From Agroathelia rolfsii (taxonomy: Eukaryota > Basidiomycota > Agaricomycetes > Amylocorticiales > Amylocorticiaceae): DNA of 64,000 nucleotides. Position 1 is the first letter of the stretch, and each line of letters starts with the position of its first letter. The DNA lies in assembly GCA_018343915.1 (NCBI GenBank), contig JABRWF010000006.1, positions 1,426,001-1,490,000 of the forward strand, given 5' to 3'. The translations under genes were made by a program, and so were the position numbers. The notes below the pieces were generated by a model. It was not told the origin of the DNA and searched no databases. It saw only the letters and a list, made by a program, of their open reading frames with translations. This document shows positions 34,868-48,800 of this stretch, piece by piece.

Positions 34868-37205
34868 TCAAGCAGCCGTCGTGCCAACCTCTTCCACAAA
34901 GTTATCCCAGCGCCTTTGCCACAAGTCGATAGCTCTCTGTTTCTCCTGTCCATCAAGTGTCGAGTGCTACGGTAGGTGGATCAGATGCATATGCAAGGGT
35001 GGTTCGTGATTTAAATACCTTGAGACTGTCCAAGGCAATACGACCCAGGGTAGTAAGCCCCGTTACCTCACTGGCGACGAGGACCTGTGTAAAGAGACTC
35101 AGCATACACGTGCGTCCTATAAAGAATGACACGCACCTGGAAATAATCAAAGGATAGACCCATATTTCCAAATACGGCTGGGTCGTCTGATGGGCCACTT
35201 CTTTAGTATTCACAAATCTGATGAGCTAAACAACAATCACCACATACCAGAGCAAAGAGCGACGGGCAGACCGTTGTTAATCATGATTGGTAACGGATGC
35301 ATTGGCATCGAGGATGTCAGGCGCTATGTGCAGAACATAGTTAGCACACGCTCAAATGCAACGTTGAGATGGGAGATTACCAAAATCTCATTCCTATCCG
35401 TATATCCTTGTGAGTGAAGACAAATCCAAAATACAAATGAAAAATAGGCATGCGCGTACGAAATTGGGCAAACCTCGATTAGAATGTCCCTTTTCTTGCA
35501 TATCTCTATTAATCGGGGATGCTTTACAAGGGAAAAACTTCCATAGATATTAGTCAAATTCAAGGATGATAATCAAAGAACTGAATGTACCCATGTCCAA
35601 TCCTCTTCGTGCCCAATAGAATGGCATCGTAGAGGTTCTGGTCTGCTTCAGTGCCATCCCCGAGCGTTTCTCCAGCATGAAAAATGAAAGGAATGTCCAA
35701 TCTTAGGTCCTTTACTCGCTCCTGGAAACGCAAGAGATTTTCGGCGTAATAAATCAGTGGTTTAAGTGCATTTTCATCGCCAACAAGATCAAAACCAGCA
35801 ATCAAATGCGGGAATTCCTTTTTCAATGCAATACAATCTGTTAAATGGCAGTATAGTATATGAGACAATGTTGGAGAGGTTATCGCAGAAGAAAAAATAC
35901 CGACCGTTCAAGTACCACTCGAGCTCCTCGGGAGTAATGAATCTGATGGTCGAATAAATGATCTGAATGGTGTGAGAACCCACAAGCCCGAGTCAAATAA
36001 CCAATAGATAAAAACCAACTCTAGCACCAATGAATTCGTCCTCGCGTCCTTGACTCTTTAGTTCATTCTTCACTTCCTGAATTACCTCGTCTACAATGAG
36101 CAACCATTCACGGTGAGGGACATTCTCTTGTCCATCAACACCCCACATAAATCTGGGATATGTTAACAAGTATCACACGAGCGAAAGGAAGGGCGAACCG
36201 ACCTGTACAGAAAATTAATGCGTGTTTCGATATAGGAGATCCCATCCTCTATCGAGGAAAGGAAAAATTCACGAATGTATGCGCGCCATACGGGTGCATA
36301 ACGGATTAAACCCTGTAGGACTGCTCAGAAACTAACGCAGAAAGGATAGGTAACAGATTGTATTTGTTACTGTTGACGTCAAAAATGTAGACTGGAATTT
36401 CTGCCAGATCTGTAGGTAGTTTTAATAAAAGTTCATTATAAGACATCTCTAAGAAGATACAAGCCTTTGGGACAGTATTATGGGTCTTGTAAGCCTCGTT
36501 AGGATTGATCGTGAGTGAAGAGACGACCCAACGATCGAATCCTTCAGGACCCCCAAGCTCTGGAGCAAAGCTTTCACGGGCTTTGCTCAGGGATACCCAG
36601 CTGTCCGGTTGGTAATCGGGTGACGTCAAGCTTATCCCCTCCGTAAATTCACTAAGAGGAAGTGGTTTGAATACAGGAAGTGTATCCTTGATGGTATCGA
36701 TGTTTACCGGTTGAGCGGCTTTAACATGGAATGCATCGTGTGTCATGGCCAACTTCAAGAGAAATTCAGGGTTGACCATGCCATCCAAATGGGCATGTAG
36801 CAAGGCGCCTTTGGGCATCTATTGATGTTGCATTGATATCTATACATAAGCCAGTGGGAACATGATATGGAAGCTATCCACCTTATTGAGTATCTTGAAT
36901 AGCCTAGTCTGGACAATGAGACGTCGACCTATTATTTCATAGCTCACTACTTCGAATATACAAACATGCTCCATGCGAATTCACTTGCCCGTTAAGAATT
37001 CCATCCCGGGGAATGGATGCTCAATATCTTCATGCTTCGCACTCCAGATAGATGCAGCCTCTTCATCCCTGATATTACGGATAACTTCGTCCGCCTTGAG
37101 CTCGGCGGGGGATGGTTTATCTTGACGGTCGACTCTCTGAGAACGATCTTCGGCTATTAGAGCCTCACGCTGGGCTTGATATTTCTGAAAGTTCATGGAG
37201 GACAT
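34868..37205 (-). CDS. adenosine deaminase, ADGF/CECR1-like
   Basis: Metal-dependent deaminase converting adenosine to inosine, of the adenosine-deaminase-related growth-factor type by its long N-terminal helical region. From the ATG at 37205: MSSMNFQKYQAQREALIAED and ADEVIRNIRDEEAASIWSAK, then the catalytic entry KGALLHAHLDGMVNPEFLL (HxH zinc ligands). Later blocks: FIFHAGETLGDGTEADQNL, LLGTKRIGHG, HPRLIEICKKRDILIEVCPI, SNEILRLTSSMPMHP, and INNGLPVALCSDDPAVFGNM with the catalytic aspartates. The end reads DGQEKQRAIDLWQRRWDNFV. No signal peptide is visible, unlike secreted animal members. Many small exons: a 22-nt exon at 36882-36903 and a 13-nt exon at 35381-35393 are needed to restore conserved sequence. 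An in-frame ATG at 37265 is possible. Its decayed twin lies directly upstream. Confidence 0.92.
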
Positions 37206-37476
37206 ATTGGCTAAAAAGTAAGATTGTATTTGGATGCAAGTAAGAGTGCGTAGTTTTAATTTCATGAGATTATCGAATCCGAGTCATTTATAAGCCGCGC
37301 CAGCTTGAGTCGGTACAGATGCGCATCACCGGCATTCGGGGCCCCTATGACTGGAAATTCTGGAACCCTGGAAGGAGATGATGTCCTTCAGCAACTCCTT
37401 TAGTCCAGTTCTTTTTCGCAAACAGCAAAATAAATCCATACGGGGCACTAGCATTTCAACATGACATATCGTATAT

Positions 37477-38095
37477 GACTATTTCTCCGATCTCTTCCAT
37501 GAACCTTGTCCAGCGTCTTTGCCTCACTTTAATAGTCTTTTGCTTCTCTTGCTCGTCGAGCGATGAGTACTAGTACGATGTAAATATATCATGATGTGTT
37601 TAAGGAGATAACAGTCGGGATCGCAATGCCTTGAGATTGTTTACGACAATTATATTTGGCTCAGCATGCATGCTACACCTATACGTAACTAGAAACAATC
37701 AAAAGAAAGGCCCAAGCTTTCAAATGCAGCGGGATCTCCAATTGCCGCGCAGTGTTTGTTAACCTACCAGCATTGATGGTAGTATAAAAATTCCTCTACC
37801 TGAGCAGAGAGCGCCGGGATGACCGTTGTTGATACTTATGAATAGACCCGCTGACTATTGAATATTGAATCCTTGTTAATATAGCATTTCACTTGCTCGT
37901 CAGAAAATCCATCCCGGGGAACGGGTACTCGAAGTCACTGTGCAGCTCCTCAGATGGAAATAGTCTCTTTCCTGACCTTGCGAATTACCTCGTCGGCTTT
38001 GAGATCGACAGGAGATGATTTGGTTCGTGCTTATGATTAATTCGGTAATAGAAATCAAGGGCTCACATTGAGTCTAATATTCCCGAAGAATAATA
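37477..38095 (-). pseudogene. truncated tandem copy of the adenosine deaminase gene
   Basis: Two blocks in the same order and orientation as the neighbouring deaminase gene. The block at about 37888-38095 matches its first exon (the stretch around PFPGMEFLTGK and DEVIRN), and the block at about 37477-37858 matches its last exons: INNGHPGALCS corresponds to INNGLPVALCS, GDPAAFESLGL to DDPAVFGNMGL, and DEQEKQKTI to DGQEKQRAI. The middle, which carries the HxH ligands, HAGE and GHG motifs, is missing: about 30 bp replace some 1.6 kb. Start codon and reading frame are degraded. This is a tandem duplicate that lost its core by internal deletion and then drifted. A short transcript cannot be excluded. 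Confidence 0.82.
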
Positions 38096-38249
38096 AGACC
38101 AGAATCTGCAATAGCTGTTTCGTAGTCCAGCTAAATAGTCTAGTTAATCAATACAATGACTACAATCACATTGACTGACTTCACGCGTTACAAACTCCGA
38201 CATGAGTGTTTGCTGTGTTATTCCGCCACAGGCGCGTGCACAAGATATC

Positions 38250-39986
38250 ATGTCCTCCGACGATGGATTAGGTACGTTCTCTCTCTTATCTACCTTCATG
38301 CAGAGTAAAATAGATCCACTCAGGCAGGTGGCCTGGCTCCAACGACACCTTTCGCCAAACACACTGCCGCAAAGAGCAATAACCGCCGTGCTGTACCCGT
38401 GCATGCAGAGGCCTCTACCACCAAGACAGCTACTCAGTCAGTTGAACAAGCAAAGAAACGGGCAAGGGCCGCATCGAGCTCCTCCAGCAGTGCCGTAGAA
38501 GAAGTCGACCAGGATGTCGGCCGGCGCATGTTTAACGAGGCCAGGGTAACTACCAATGGAAATGCAGCTACTTCGAACAACCACAAGGGAAAGGGGAAAG
38601 CCCCTGTACGAAAGACGGCCCAACGCCCGGCACCTCGCACAAATGAACCCGTCGAAATAGTTGAAGTGCTTGATCGATATGCACCAAGAAGCTCCCCATC
38701 CAAAAGGAATCCAAACCATTCAGAGCCTGTTACTGATCTCCGTCGAGAGGTAGCACGTTTAGAAGCAAGGCTTTCGAATGTATGTCCCGCCAACTGCTTT
38801 CGCTATCTCTTGTTTCTGAACGAAGTGTTTGAACACTGCTTAGGTTCAAACACAAAGAGATACACTGGCACAGCAACTCAATGATTTGCATGAAGTCCGA
38901 ATGACCGAGCCGGAAATTGCATTAAAACTTCACAAGGAGCAAGCTGATGCTCGTTTTTCGGGTGCGTTTAGACTCATAGTGGACAAGAATGACACTCTCA
39001 CAAAAACGAATAGCGCAGGAACGCACTATTCAAGAGCAGGCAGCCCATTTAGAACGTGTAAATGCAATAGCTCGAAGTGGCAAGGGCGGGTTACTGCAAT
39101 TCATCACTCGCGATACTGCCGAGCAGGAAAAGCAAGCGGCGAAGGATGAGATCGCTCGACTCCAATCTGTCATACAAGAAAGAGATGCTGTCATAAAACA
39201 GAAAGACAAACGGATATCTGAGCTCGAACAAGCTAGTACGTGCTTGGTTACATGCTCTAAACTATTTCCACTGACATGACTATCCCAATCTCAGAGGAAC
39301 AGCTAGACCGTGACCTAAAACTTGAAATTGAACGTTCAAAGACCTTGGCCAAAACTCATAAGCCAAGTCAACCCTCTGGCGCTGGCCGACAGCGCGGCCT
39401 TCTCGATGATCCAAAAGAAATAGCCAAAACCAAGTTCTATGAGGATTTGACGAACTTGCTGGTCATCAATATCAAATGGGAGAGGAGTGAATTCTATCCC
39501 ATCACTAAGACAGACGATACACATTATACATGCATGTACACGTATGAATCAAAAGCGGGCCCGTCGGCCAGCCGTGAGAGTTTGGCTGACGTTGAACCAA
39601 AGCATCAAAGTATGTGTTACAATTCTCTGGAGGCTCGCATTCACAGCTCATTCTCATATTCATCAGGCTTAAGCTTCAATCTTATACATGGTTACGATGT
39701 CATTGCCGTTGAAGAGAACAAAGAACCTGATCCACCGGAAAGCATGGACGATCTCGAGGAGAAAATCAAGTTTATTCCCCTCAATCTAGAGCAAGAGACC
39801 CTCGATTTCGTTGATAAACTCGGTTTCCTGCGAGAGCCGTTCTCATTCCACAAGAAACAGATGCCCATGTTCCTGGATACGCTGGGGAAGCGTATGAGTG
39901 TCGCAGTTGGGGATAGAGAAGAAAGTGTCGATGTGGAAGATGATGCGAGTGTAGTTGATGTTGAAGACGACGATGATAGACAATAA
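38250..39986 (+). CDS. monopolin-type chromosome segregation protein Csm1/Pcs1
   Basis: Kinetochore/nucleolar protein of the Csm1/Pcs1 family, which in yeasts clamps kinetochores and tethers rDNA. The ATG at 38250 gives MSSDDGLG; a short intron ending before 38326 joins GLAPTTPFAKHTAAKS, then a basic Ser-rich disordered region. A long coiled coil follows: TDLRREVARLEARLSN, QTQRDTLAQQLNDLHEVRM, ERTIQEQAAHLERVNAIARS and KDEIARLQSVIQERDAVIKQ. The C-terminal globular domain reads KTKFYEDLTNLLVINIKWER, YTCMYTY, SFNLIHGYDV, IKFIPLNLEQETLDFVDKLG and FSFHKKQMPMFLDTLGKRM, matching the Csm1 C-terminal domain. An acidic tail (DDASVVDVEDDDDRQ) ends it. Five to six introns. Convergent with the asparaginase gene, with 111 bp between stops. 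Confidence 0.85.
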
Positions 39987-40097
39987 TCACGACGACCATT
40001 CAGTGTAGTATTTATGTGTATCTAGGTGTCTGGTTTTTTTGATTCTCCTCGGGCTCTCCTTTTCTTGTTCGCATCATACCTCTTTCCTCTTTTCCCT

Positions 40098-42864
40098 CTA
40101 CAACTCCCCTGTGTTTTCTTTCCCTGATGAATCCTCCTTGTCTACACTTTCCAATGCGATACCTAGTTGTTTCCATATTGCCAAAGCACTTACATCCCCC
40201 CTGCGCGCCGCGTTGGATGCCTCCAACGCGGCATACCCTCTGTCCAGGTCTGCACCGCCCAGATTGGCACCTGCTTGCTGCAAGATGTTGACGATGTCCG
40301 CGTGGCCCTGACGAGCGGCCTATGGCATGAAGTAAAACACGTTTAGAGCTTCAGTTAACCCATGAAGTATATGGACTCCAGAAACGCACATAATAAAGCG
40401 CTGTGTGACCCAAGGAGTCACGCAAGTGGACCAATGCACCATAAGCTAGGAGCACCTTTGTGCCTTTGAAGTTTTGAAAATGCGTCAAGACCAGCCAAAG
40501 CCTGGTTACAATATTTGTTGTCGTAATCACTCACACCCAAGACTCCCATTCAACGCGGCAACATGGATCGGTGCGCGACTTGATGTCGGCTCTAGACAAT
40601 TGATGAGCCCGCCTGGGACGGCGATACGATGTGCTCCTGTGCCGAGATATGCCTCGAGACTCTGCTCATCGTTGCGCGAGACGGCCAGATGGATGAGATA
40701 CGGGAGCAGCGAGGCAGAGGCCGACGTCGCCTCTGACGCTGTCCAGGACCAGGCGGCCGCAACAGCACGTGTGGTATTAAGAGCATGTTCGGGGCCGTGT
40801 GCCTCTGTGGAGGATGCAGAGCCACCGGAGGAGGAGAGGCGTGTGGGACCCTGGCTGGAGAGTCGCATGATCTGGCCCAGCAAATCTTGTACGAGTTGTA
40901 AATCCTGGTCCATTGTAGGGTGGGCGAACTGCGCGCCCTCGGAGCGGGTTAGTTCGCCGCGCAGTGGGGTCCCCATAAGGTTGCGCACGTCCATAATGGA
41001 TAGTTCAGATTTGGAAAGGAGGTAGGTCAGCTTTGTGAGTGCGCACTGAATTTACTTTTTAGATTGGATCAAACTACAAGTGATAGAACGAGTGTGATCG
41101 CCTTCCTTACCTCTGGCGTCATATCGGCGCCCGCAATCACACCTGTCTGAAGGAGAGCCCTGCCTGTAGCATAGCTATCAGACACACTACCCTTCAAACA
41201 TTGCGAGATGGCCACAATTACGACTCCGCGATCGCACGCAGCTTTGAACTCTCGCATGAGGTCTTCCCTCTGTGGAGCATTACCGGCACCGAAAGTCTCC
41301 AAGACTAGACCCTGAATAGGGGGCGCGAGAAATGCTCGAACAATACCACTACTGATACCAGGGAAGAGGCGCAATGTTGCTGCAGTTAAATCGTTATTGA
41401 TCATAGACGCATTACGGCGGTTGAATAATCAAACAGGCTTACCAACGTTATGAGACATGGCTACACTAGTCAATCAATAAAAGCAAACAGGCAGGTATAT
41501 AATAATAAAGATTAAGTTTCACCTACACTTGTGCGCTTTGAATCGTCTTAGACTTCTTTGTCTGAGTACATCATCCCAGTTTACTTCGATATCAATACCC
41601 ACTGCAGTTAACAAGCGTGAGAAAGTTATCCATCAAGAAAACAGAGGCATAATTCCATACCATTCACCAAAGGGGAGAAGTTTGGACTATCAAAAGCGTC
41701 CAAATCATCCGAGGACGCTTTTGAGACACGGTTTCCGCGGTATAAAGTATGGTTGAAGAACAACGAACATTCTGGAATTTTAATGAAATAAAATCAGGTT
41801 TACTCAATACCTCTTGGATTCGTATTTTTGGCAGTGTATAGAAAAGAAATACCCGGTATGATATACGACCCAGCAATGATAAGAGCACCCAGCAAATTAT
41901 CCACGGCGTCGTTGCGAAGCTTGGAAAGCGGGATTTGCGCTCCCGTCACGATCTGCATTCGTATTAAAGGAAAGGATCGGCTGGCCTGGAGATGAAACAG
42001 AAAAGAACAGCTAACAAACCACGGTCTTCCCAAGATCTTCCAGGAGGAAGCTGAGCGCGCTGGATGTGTATGCCATAGTGTCTGTCCCGTGCAGAATCAC
42101 GAAGCCATCAAAGTTATGGTAGTTGAGTTCTATTTCTGTAGCGATGCGGATCCAATCTATTGTAGTTGGAAGGAAAGGACAGCATAACCGCAGTGGGTGA
42201 GCAATTGGAGATAAGATCAAAGCAAAAGCATGCATAATCACCATCTGTTCCCATATTACTGCTATCCAAGAGCGGATCCCACTATCTTGCACATTTTTTG
42301 GTCTCACAATTCAAATAAATAGATAAAATAACAGCAACAGCAGATACGAACCTCTAATATAGCATATCGAATACGCTTCCCATCATTTCCGGGAGTGACC
42401 AAGCAAGGCAGCTGCGCCTCATAGACACCCTCCGCAACTTGTACACATGTCGGCTGGTCAAGCATAGCTCTAGCAAGTGCCCGAGCCTGGGCAGTATCAT
42501 TACCGTTTTCAGACACTGACATATTTTTTGCAGCTGTCTTGCCAGTGAGCCGCCCGATCGGCCTGGACGACCGAACTGCCAACGTCGAGTGCGGCCCAGC
42601 TGCAGAGGAGGAGGACGGTGGCCGATAGGCCGCCGCCAGCGGGGTTGACGCACCGCTACTACTATGACTCTTCCATTCCCTGAACCCTTCAACGGAGGAG
42701 GAATGTGAATAAAGCGATGCCAGTAAAGGGTCGTGGAATCGCGTTTGGCCGCGCAGGACTTCAGTTAGGAATAGAGGCTCGGGGACGTAACCGTGTCGCC
42801 CAACGAGCATGCCTATAGTGCCGCCCGTATAGAGGACCAGAACGGTGCTGTCTATGGTGGTCAT
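40098..42864 (-). CDS. cytosolic-type L-asparaginase with C-terminal ankyrin repeats
   Basis: Type I-like asparaginase fused to ankyrin repeats, the architecture of mammalian ASPG (60 kDa lysophospholipase/asparaginase). The start at 42864 reads TVLVLYTGGTIGMLVGRHGY (first catalytic threonine). After a Ser/Ala-rich insert come PLLDSSNMGTD (substrate serine), GFVILHGTDTMAYTSSALSF (second threonine, TD pair), VVTGAQIPLSKLRNDAVDNL, EVNWDDVLRQ, GLVLETFGAGNAPQREDLMR and VVIVAISQCLKGSVSDSYAT. The second half is helical (TKLTYLLSKSELSIMDVRNL, NLMGTPLRGELTR), then ankyrin-like units: PIHVAALNGSLG, LLAYGALVHLRDSLGHTALY, YAARQGHADIVNILQQAGAN. About eight introns. All catalytic blocks are present, so it should be active; the role of the repeats is unknown. 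Confidence 0.9.
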
Positions 42865-43017
42865 GATATATCCCTAAGTGATAGTAACTTTACATGTGAT
42901 GAAAAAATACTGGCAGTAGATCAAGATGGAGAGTAGTTGCAAAATTTGAATAGATCGCCACAATAATTTATCCTTTATTTGTAGGGATATAATACGTTCA
43001 AATAAGGCATTTCCAAC
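42865..43017. promoter_or_regulatory. short upstream region of the asparaginase gene
   Basis: The 150 bp between the asparaginase start codon and the tRNA gene; AT-rich. The Pol II promoter of the asparaginase gene must lie here or overlap the divergently oriented tRNA gene, whose own A and B boxes are internal. Confidence 0.35.
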
Positions 43018-43099
43018 GGCGAAGTAGCCAAGTGGTTACGGCGAGTGATTAGAAATCACTTGGGCTTTGCCCGCGTAGGTTCGAATCCTGCCTTCGTCG
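43018..43099 (+). tRNA. tRNA-Ser (anticodon AGA)
   Basis: An 82-nt cloverleaf: acceptor stem GGCGAAG pairs with CTTCGTC (one G-T pair at position 2), discriminator G; D arm GCC...GGC with GTGG; anticodon arm with loop centred on AGA (43051-43053) inside GTGATTAGAAATCAC; a long variable arm with stem GGGC...GCCC, typical of class II tRNAs; T arm GTAGGTTCGAATCCTGC. The AGA anticodon (read as IGA) and long variable arm give serine. No intron. The D loop has GGTTACGGC where A is more usual before the second stem strand. A T-rich stretch follows the gene. Confidence 0.95.
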
Positions 43100-43666
43100 G
43101 ATGTATGTTTTGCTTCCTACTTCATTATCCATAAAATGAAATGTAGGGCTCATACATATATGCATATTTTTTACTTGGCCATGGTAGTTTTTCAAGTATG
43201 GTCAATCCGCAGAGGATCCTTTGTGGTATACTCTTTCATTTATTGGTATATATATATATACCTTCTTTATCTTCATTTTATACCTCACTCAGGTTAAATA
43301 TGCTCTGTTTGTAGCCTGCTCATCGGAATTTGTTCCTTTGTTTTGCTGCATCCTTAACGCATATGCTACACTTACATAGTCACATCTACCCTTGAGTCTA
43401 GAGTGAGCCCAGTGAGATATTTGAGACCTGGGTGCATTTAAGTGCAGAAGCTGAGAGCACACAAGCGAGACAGTTCCAAAGGCCTGTAAACGTTGACTAG
43501 CATGATTTATTCATTCTCTTTCTCATACATGAACATGCAACCAAATGCTAAGCACACAGAGCACACACACAACAATGGAGATCGAAAAAGAAAATTTTGA
43601 TTGTGCACCCACTACAACGTGAGACAAGTAAGCCCGACTCTAGGATAAGGTGATATAATCTACGCT
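43100..43666. other. spacer downstream of the tRNA
   Basis: About 570 bp between the tRNA and the ATP2 stop. It has a short TA repeat near 43246-43260 and should contain the ATP2 3' untranslated region. No gene seen. Confidence 0.5.
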
Positions 43667-45536
<1,870 letters not shown>

Positions 45537-45832
45537 GTCCAGCAACGACGACGATGTGTGGAGAGAAGGAATGGGATGCGGATGAGTTGGAGGCAAACGC
45601 CGTCATGTTTTTGCCTTCGCGTTTGAAACTCCGACGTCCGGCTTCGCCCGTCCGACGCGTCCATAGCCTGGCGCGTGTCGCTCGCTGGGCGGACAAGTTG
45701 AGGACGTAAGGCAAGGGGCCATTCGTCGTATATACGCAAAAAAAAAACAAAAAAGTCCACGTTTACAGCCTGCATTAGCAATTACTAGTACAGCCGAGTT
45801 GGAAAGTACTGGTACCATTGTCATTGCCAGTG
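45537..45832. promoter_or_regulatory. shared upstream region of ATP2 and the DPP III gene
   Basis: About 300 bp between two start codons facing away from each other, so both core promoters lie here or reach into the DPP III leader. It contains an A-rich run near 45738-45750. No specific factor site was identified. Confidence 0.45.
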
Positions 45833-48800
45833 ATGCATGCCATTAGAGGTCACATGCCCTGGCGCTGGTCTCGCCATGGATATGCCAGTGGATATCCATA
45901 TGCTGCTGCTCTTGCGCCGGCGCATGCCAGTTACGGTCACGGTCCCAGTGGCCACATGCTCCGGCGCACTGCTACCAGACTGGCTACCATCCAGTCTGCG
46001 CTCTCAACCAACCCAGCACGCCCATTGCCAGCATCCTCCAGAAACATGGTCAACCTCGCCGCTGAACGCTACCTCGCCGACAAGGCTGCCCCCCTATGCA
46101 GCCTCGAGGTCTCCGGCGCTTTTTCCCAACTCAGGTAATCACCAATACATCATCATCATCGCATACTTTATCGTCCTCATCATTCATCCCCCCCCCTTAA
46201 AGCTCAAAGGAGAAAAAATATGCCCACCATCTCAATGTCGCCTCCTGGGCCGGTGCACGCATCATCCAGGGCGCATGGACCCCAGAGGTTGTTATTTCCC
46301 TTTTCATGCGCATAGATGCTGCTGCTAGATACATTATTCATACTCTACTAGGCCCAAGATCTATATGATCTCCTCATCCTCACCTTCAGTGATGGATCTA
46401 ACATCAGTGACCTGCAGTCTCTGAAGCAAAAGGCCGGTCTCTCAGACACCGAGTGGAACGATCTATTGCAATACACTGTCCAGGTGGGCTATATGCTGAT
46501 CTTGCCCATCTACCGTCTTGCTTAACCCCCCCCCTCTTAGGTCCTGAGCAATCTCGTCAACTACAAATCCTTTGGGTTCACGAAATTCAACCCTCGTATC
46601 TCTGAGGAAAAGTTTGCCGCTGTTGTTCAGCACTCTACCAATTCGGCCGTCGCTCTTGAACTCTGGTCCAAGGTGATCATCAATTGCAATCCCCTATATC
46701 ATGTGTTTGTGGCTGATAATGGCCTAGTTGAAATCGCACATCTACTCGACATCTCCAGAGGCTAGTCTCTCCATCGGCAAGCGCAACCTGGGACACATCT
46801 CCAACTACTACCTCGGAGAGGTCATCACAGACGAAGAGGTTGCCGCCGTCCAGACTGCCGCCGAGAAAATCGGTGTAGACATCCTCAACACGCGGTGCGT
46901 TGCCATTATCCTAGTCATCTCTGTATCAAGGTCTGATGGTATTGGCTAGTGTTAAGAAGATCAACAACGACGAATTCGTCCTCCTCGTCGCATCCGTAGA
47001 CAAGCAGGCGCCGTCCTTCCATACCGTTCAACACCAGTCCAAGGAGATCAAGCTCAAGGTTGAATATGGCGACTTCTCCGAGAACCTGGCCAAGGTCAAT
47101 GCTGCGTTGACTGAGGTATGTATTCATTCCCCCCCCCCTGCTCGTTACCATCACTTCATGTTGTACTTTTTAGGCTCTCAAGTATACGGCCAACGGGCAC
47201 CAGGATGCCATGATCAAGGGCTATATCGAGTCGTGAGTGGCCTTCTTGTTTTTGGAGCCTAGCTCAGATCTAACCGTATCAAAATAGCTTCCGCACGGGC
47301 TCAATCCCTGCGCACAAAGAGGCCTCTAAGTCCTGGGTCAAGGACATTGGCCCCGTCGTGGAAAGCTACATTGGCTTCATCGAGACCTACGTCGACCCGT
47401 GCGCACATCATCCTACTGCTCGATGTTTACATCCGTTTGATCGAAAACACTTGTTCACGCAGATATGGCGGCCGCGCCGAATGGGAAGGCTTCACCGCCA
47501 TCGTCGACAAGCAGCTCAGCGCCAAATACGAGATCCTCGTCAACCGCGCACCCGAGCTGATCAAGGTCCTTCCGTGGGGCAAAGATTTCGAGGTGGACGT
47601 CTTCCGCAAGCCGGACTTTACGGCGCTGCAGATTGTCAACTTTGCCACGGGAGGAATTCCTGCTGGAATTAACGTACGTTCTTGTTGACGTTTTATGTCA
47701 TTTTGATTTCATTTACAATGCTCATGAATGATTTTAGATCCCCGTTAGTGTCATTCTCACTCATGGACAAGAGTTTAGGCCGAAGAGTACCAAAAACTAA
47801 CAAACTAACTAACAAAAAACGCAGAACTATTACGACGTCCGTGAATCTACCGGCTTCAAGAACGTTTCCTTGGCCAACATCCTCGCGGCTAAAGCTCCCA
47901 GTACGCCACGACTCTTCCTCTCATCAATCATTTAATTTTACGTGTTGATGATATGGTCTCTAATGAAATGAAATGAAACACAGACGAAGAGCTGACGCTT
48001 ATCCACCCTTCCGACGCGGACATCTACAACGCATGGGACAGTCGCGCATTCGAGGTTCAGGTGGCCAACCATGAGCTGCTCGGCCATGGATCAGGCAAGC
48101 TGTTCGAGGAGGATGCCAATGGGAAGTTGAACTTTGACATTGACAAGGTAAGTAGCCTTTTCTTACTGTTTCATGACTCTATATGTCATAAAACTTCCAT
48201 CCTCGGATACTAAGAAACATGATTTATTTGCCCATGCAACCATAATGACAGGTCATTAACCCGCTCACAGGCGAACGCATGTAAGTACAGAGCCATACCT
48301 ATTATGCCTTCTCTTTGGGGGCTTTTATTTTGTTATATATTTTTACCTAATTATATCACCCACGCAGCACCTCGTGGTACAAACCCGGTCAGACTCCCGG
48401 CTCCGTCCTCGGCGAGGTCTCCTCCAGTCTGGAAGAATGCCGCGCCGAAGTGGTGGGCCTTTTCCTCGTCGGAAACAAGGACATCCTCGAAATTTTCAAG
48501 GTAAGTAGCAGAAAACCAATGTCTTGCCCTTTGTTCTGTTCTGTTTTCTGTATTTCTTTGATTTCCTGACGACTATGATTTGCGCTAGTACACCGACCCC
48601 AAGGACATCGAAGACATCCAATACGTCAACTTCCTCATCATGGCCCGCGCCGGCCTGCGGGCGCTCGAGTTCTGGGACCCGGTGGCGAAGAAACACGGTC
48701 AGGCGCATATGCAGGCGCGGTATGTTCTTTTCTCCCGACAAAGGATATGGGGTTTGCTCATCTCTAAAATACCCTAACTCACCATCGGTATTTACCAGAC

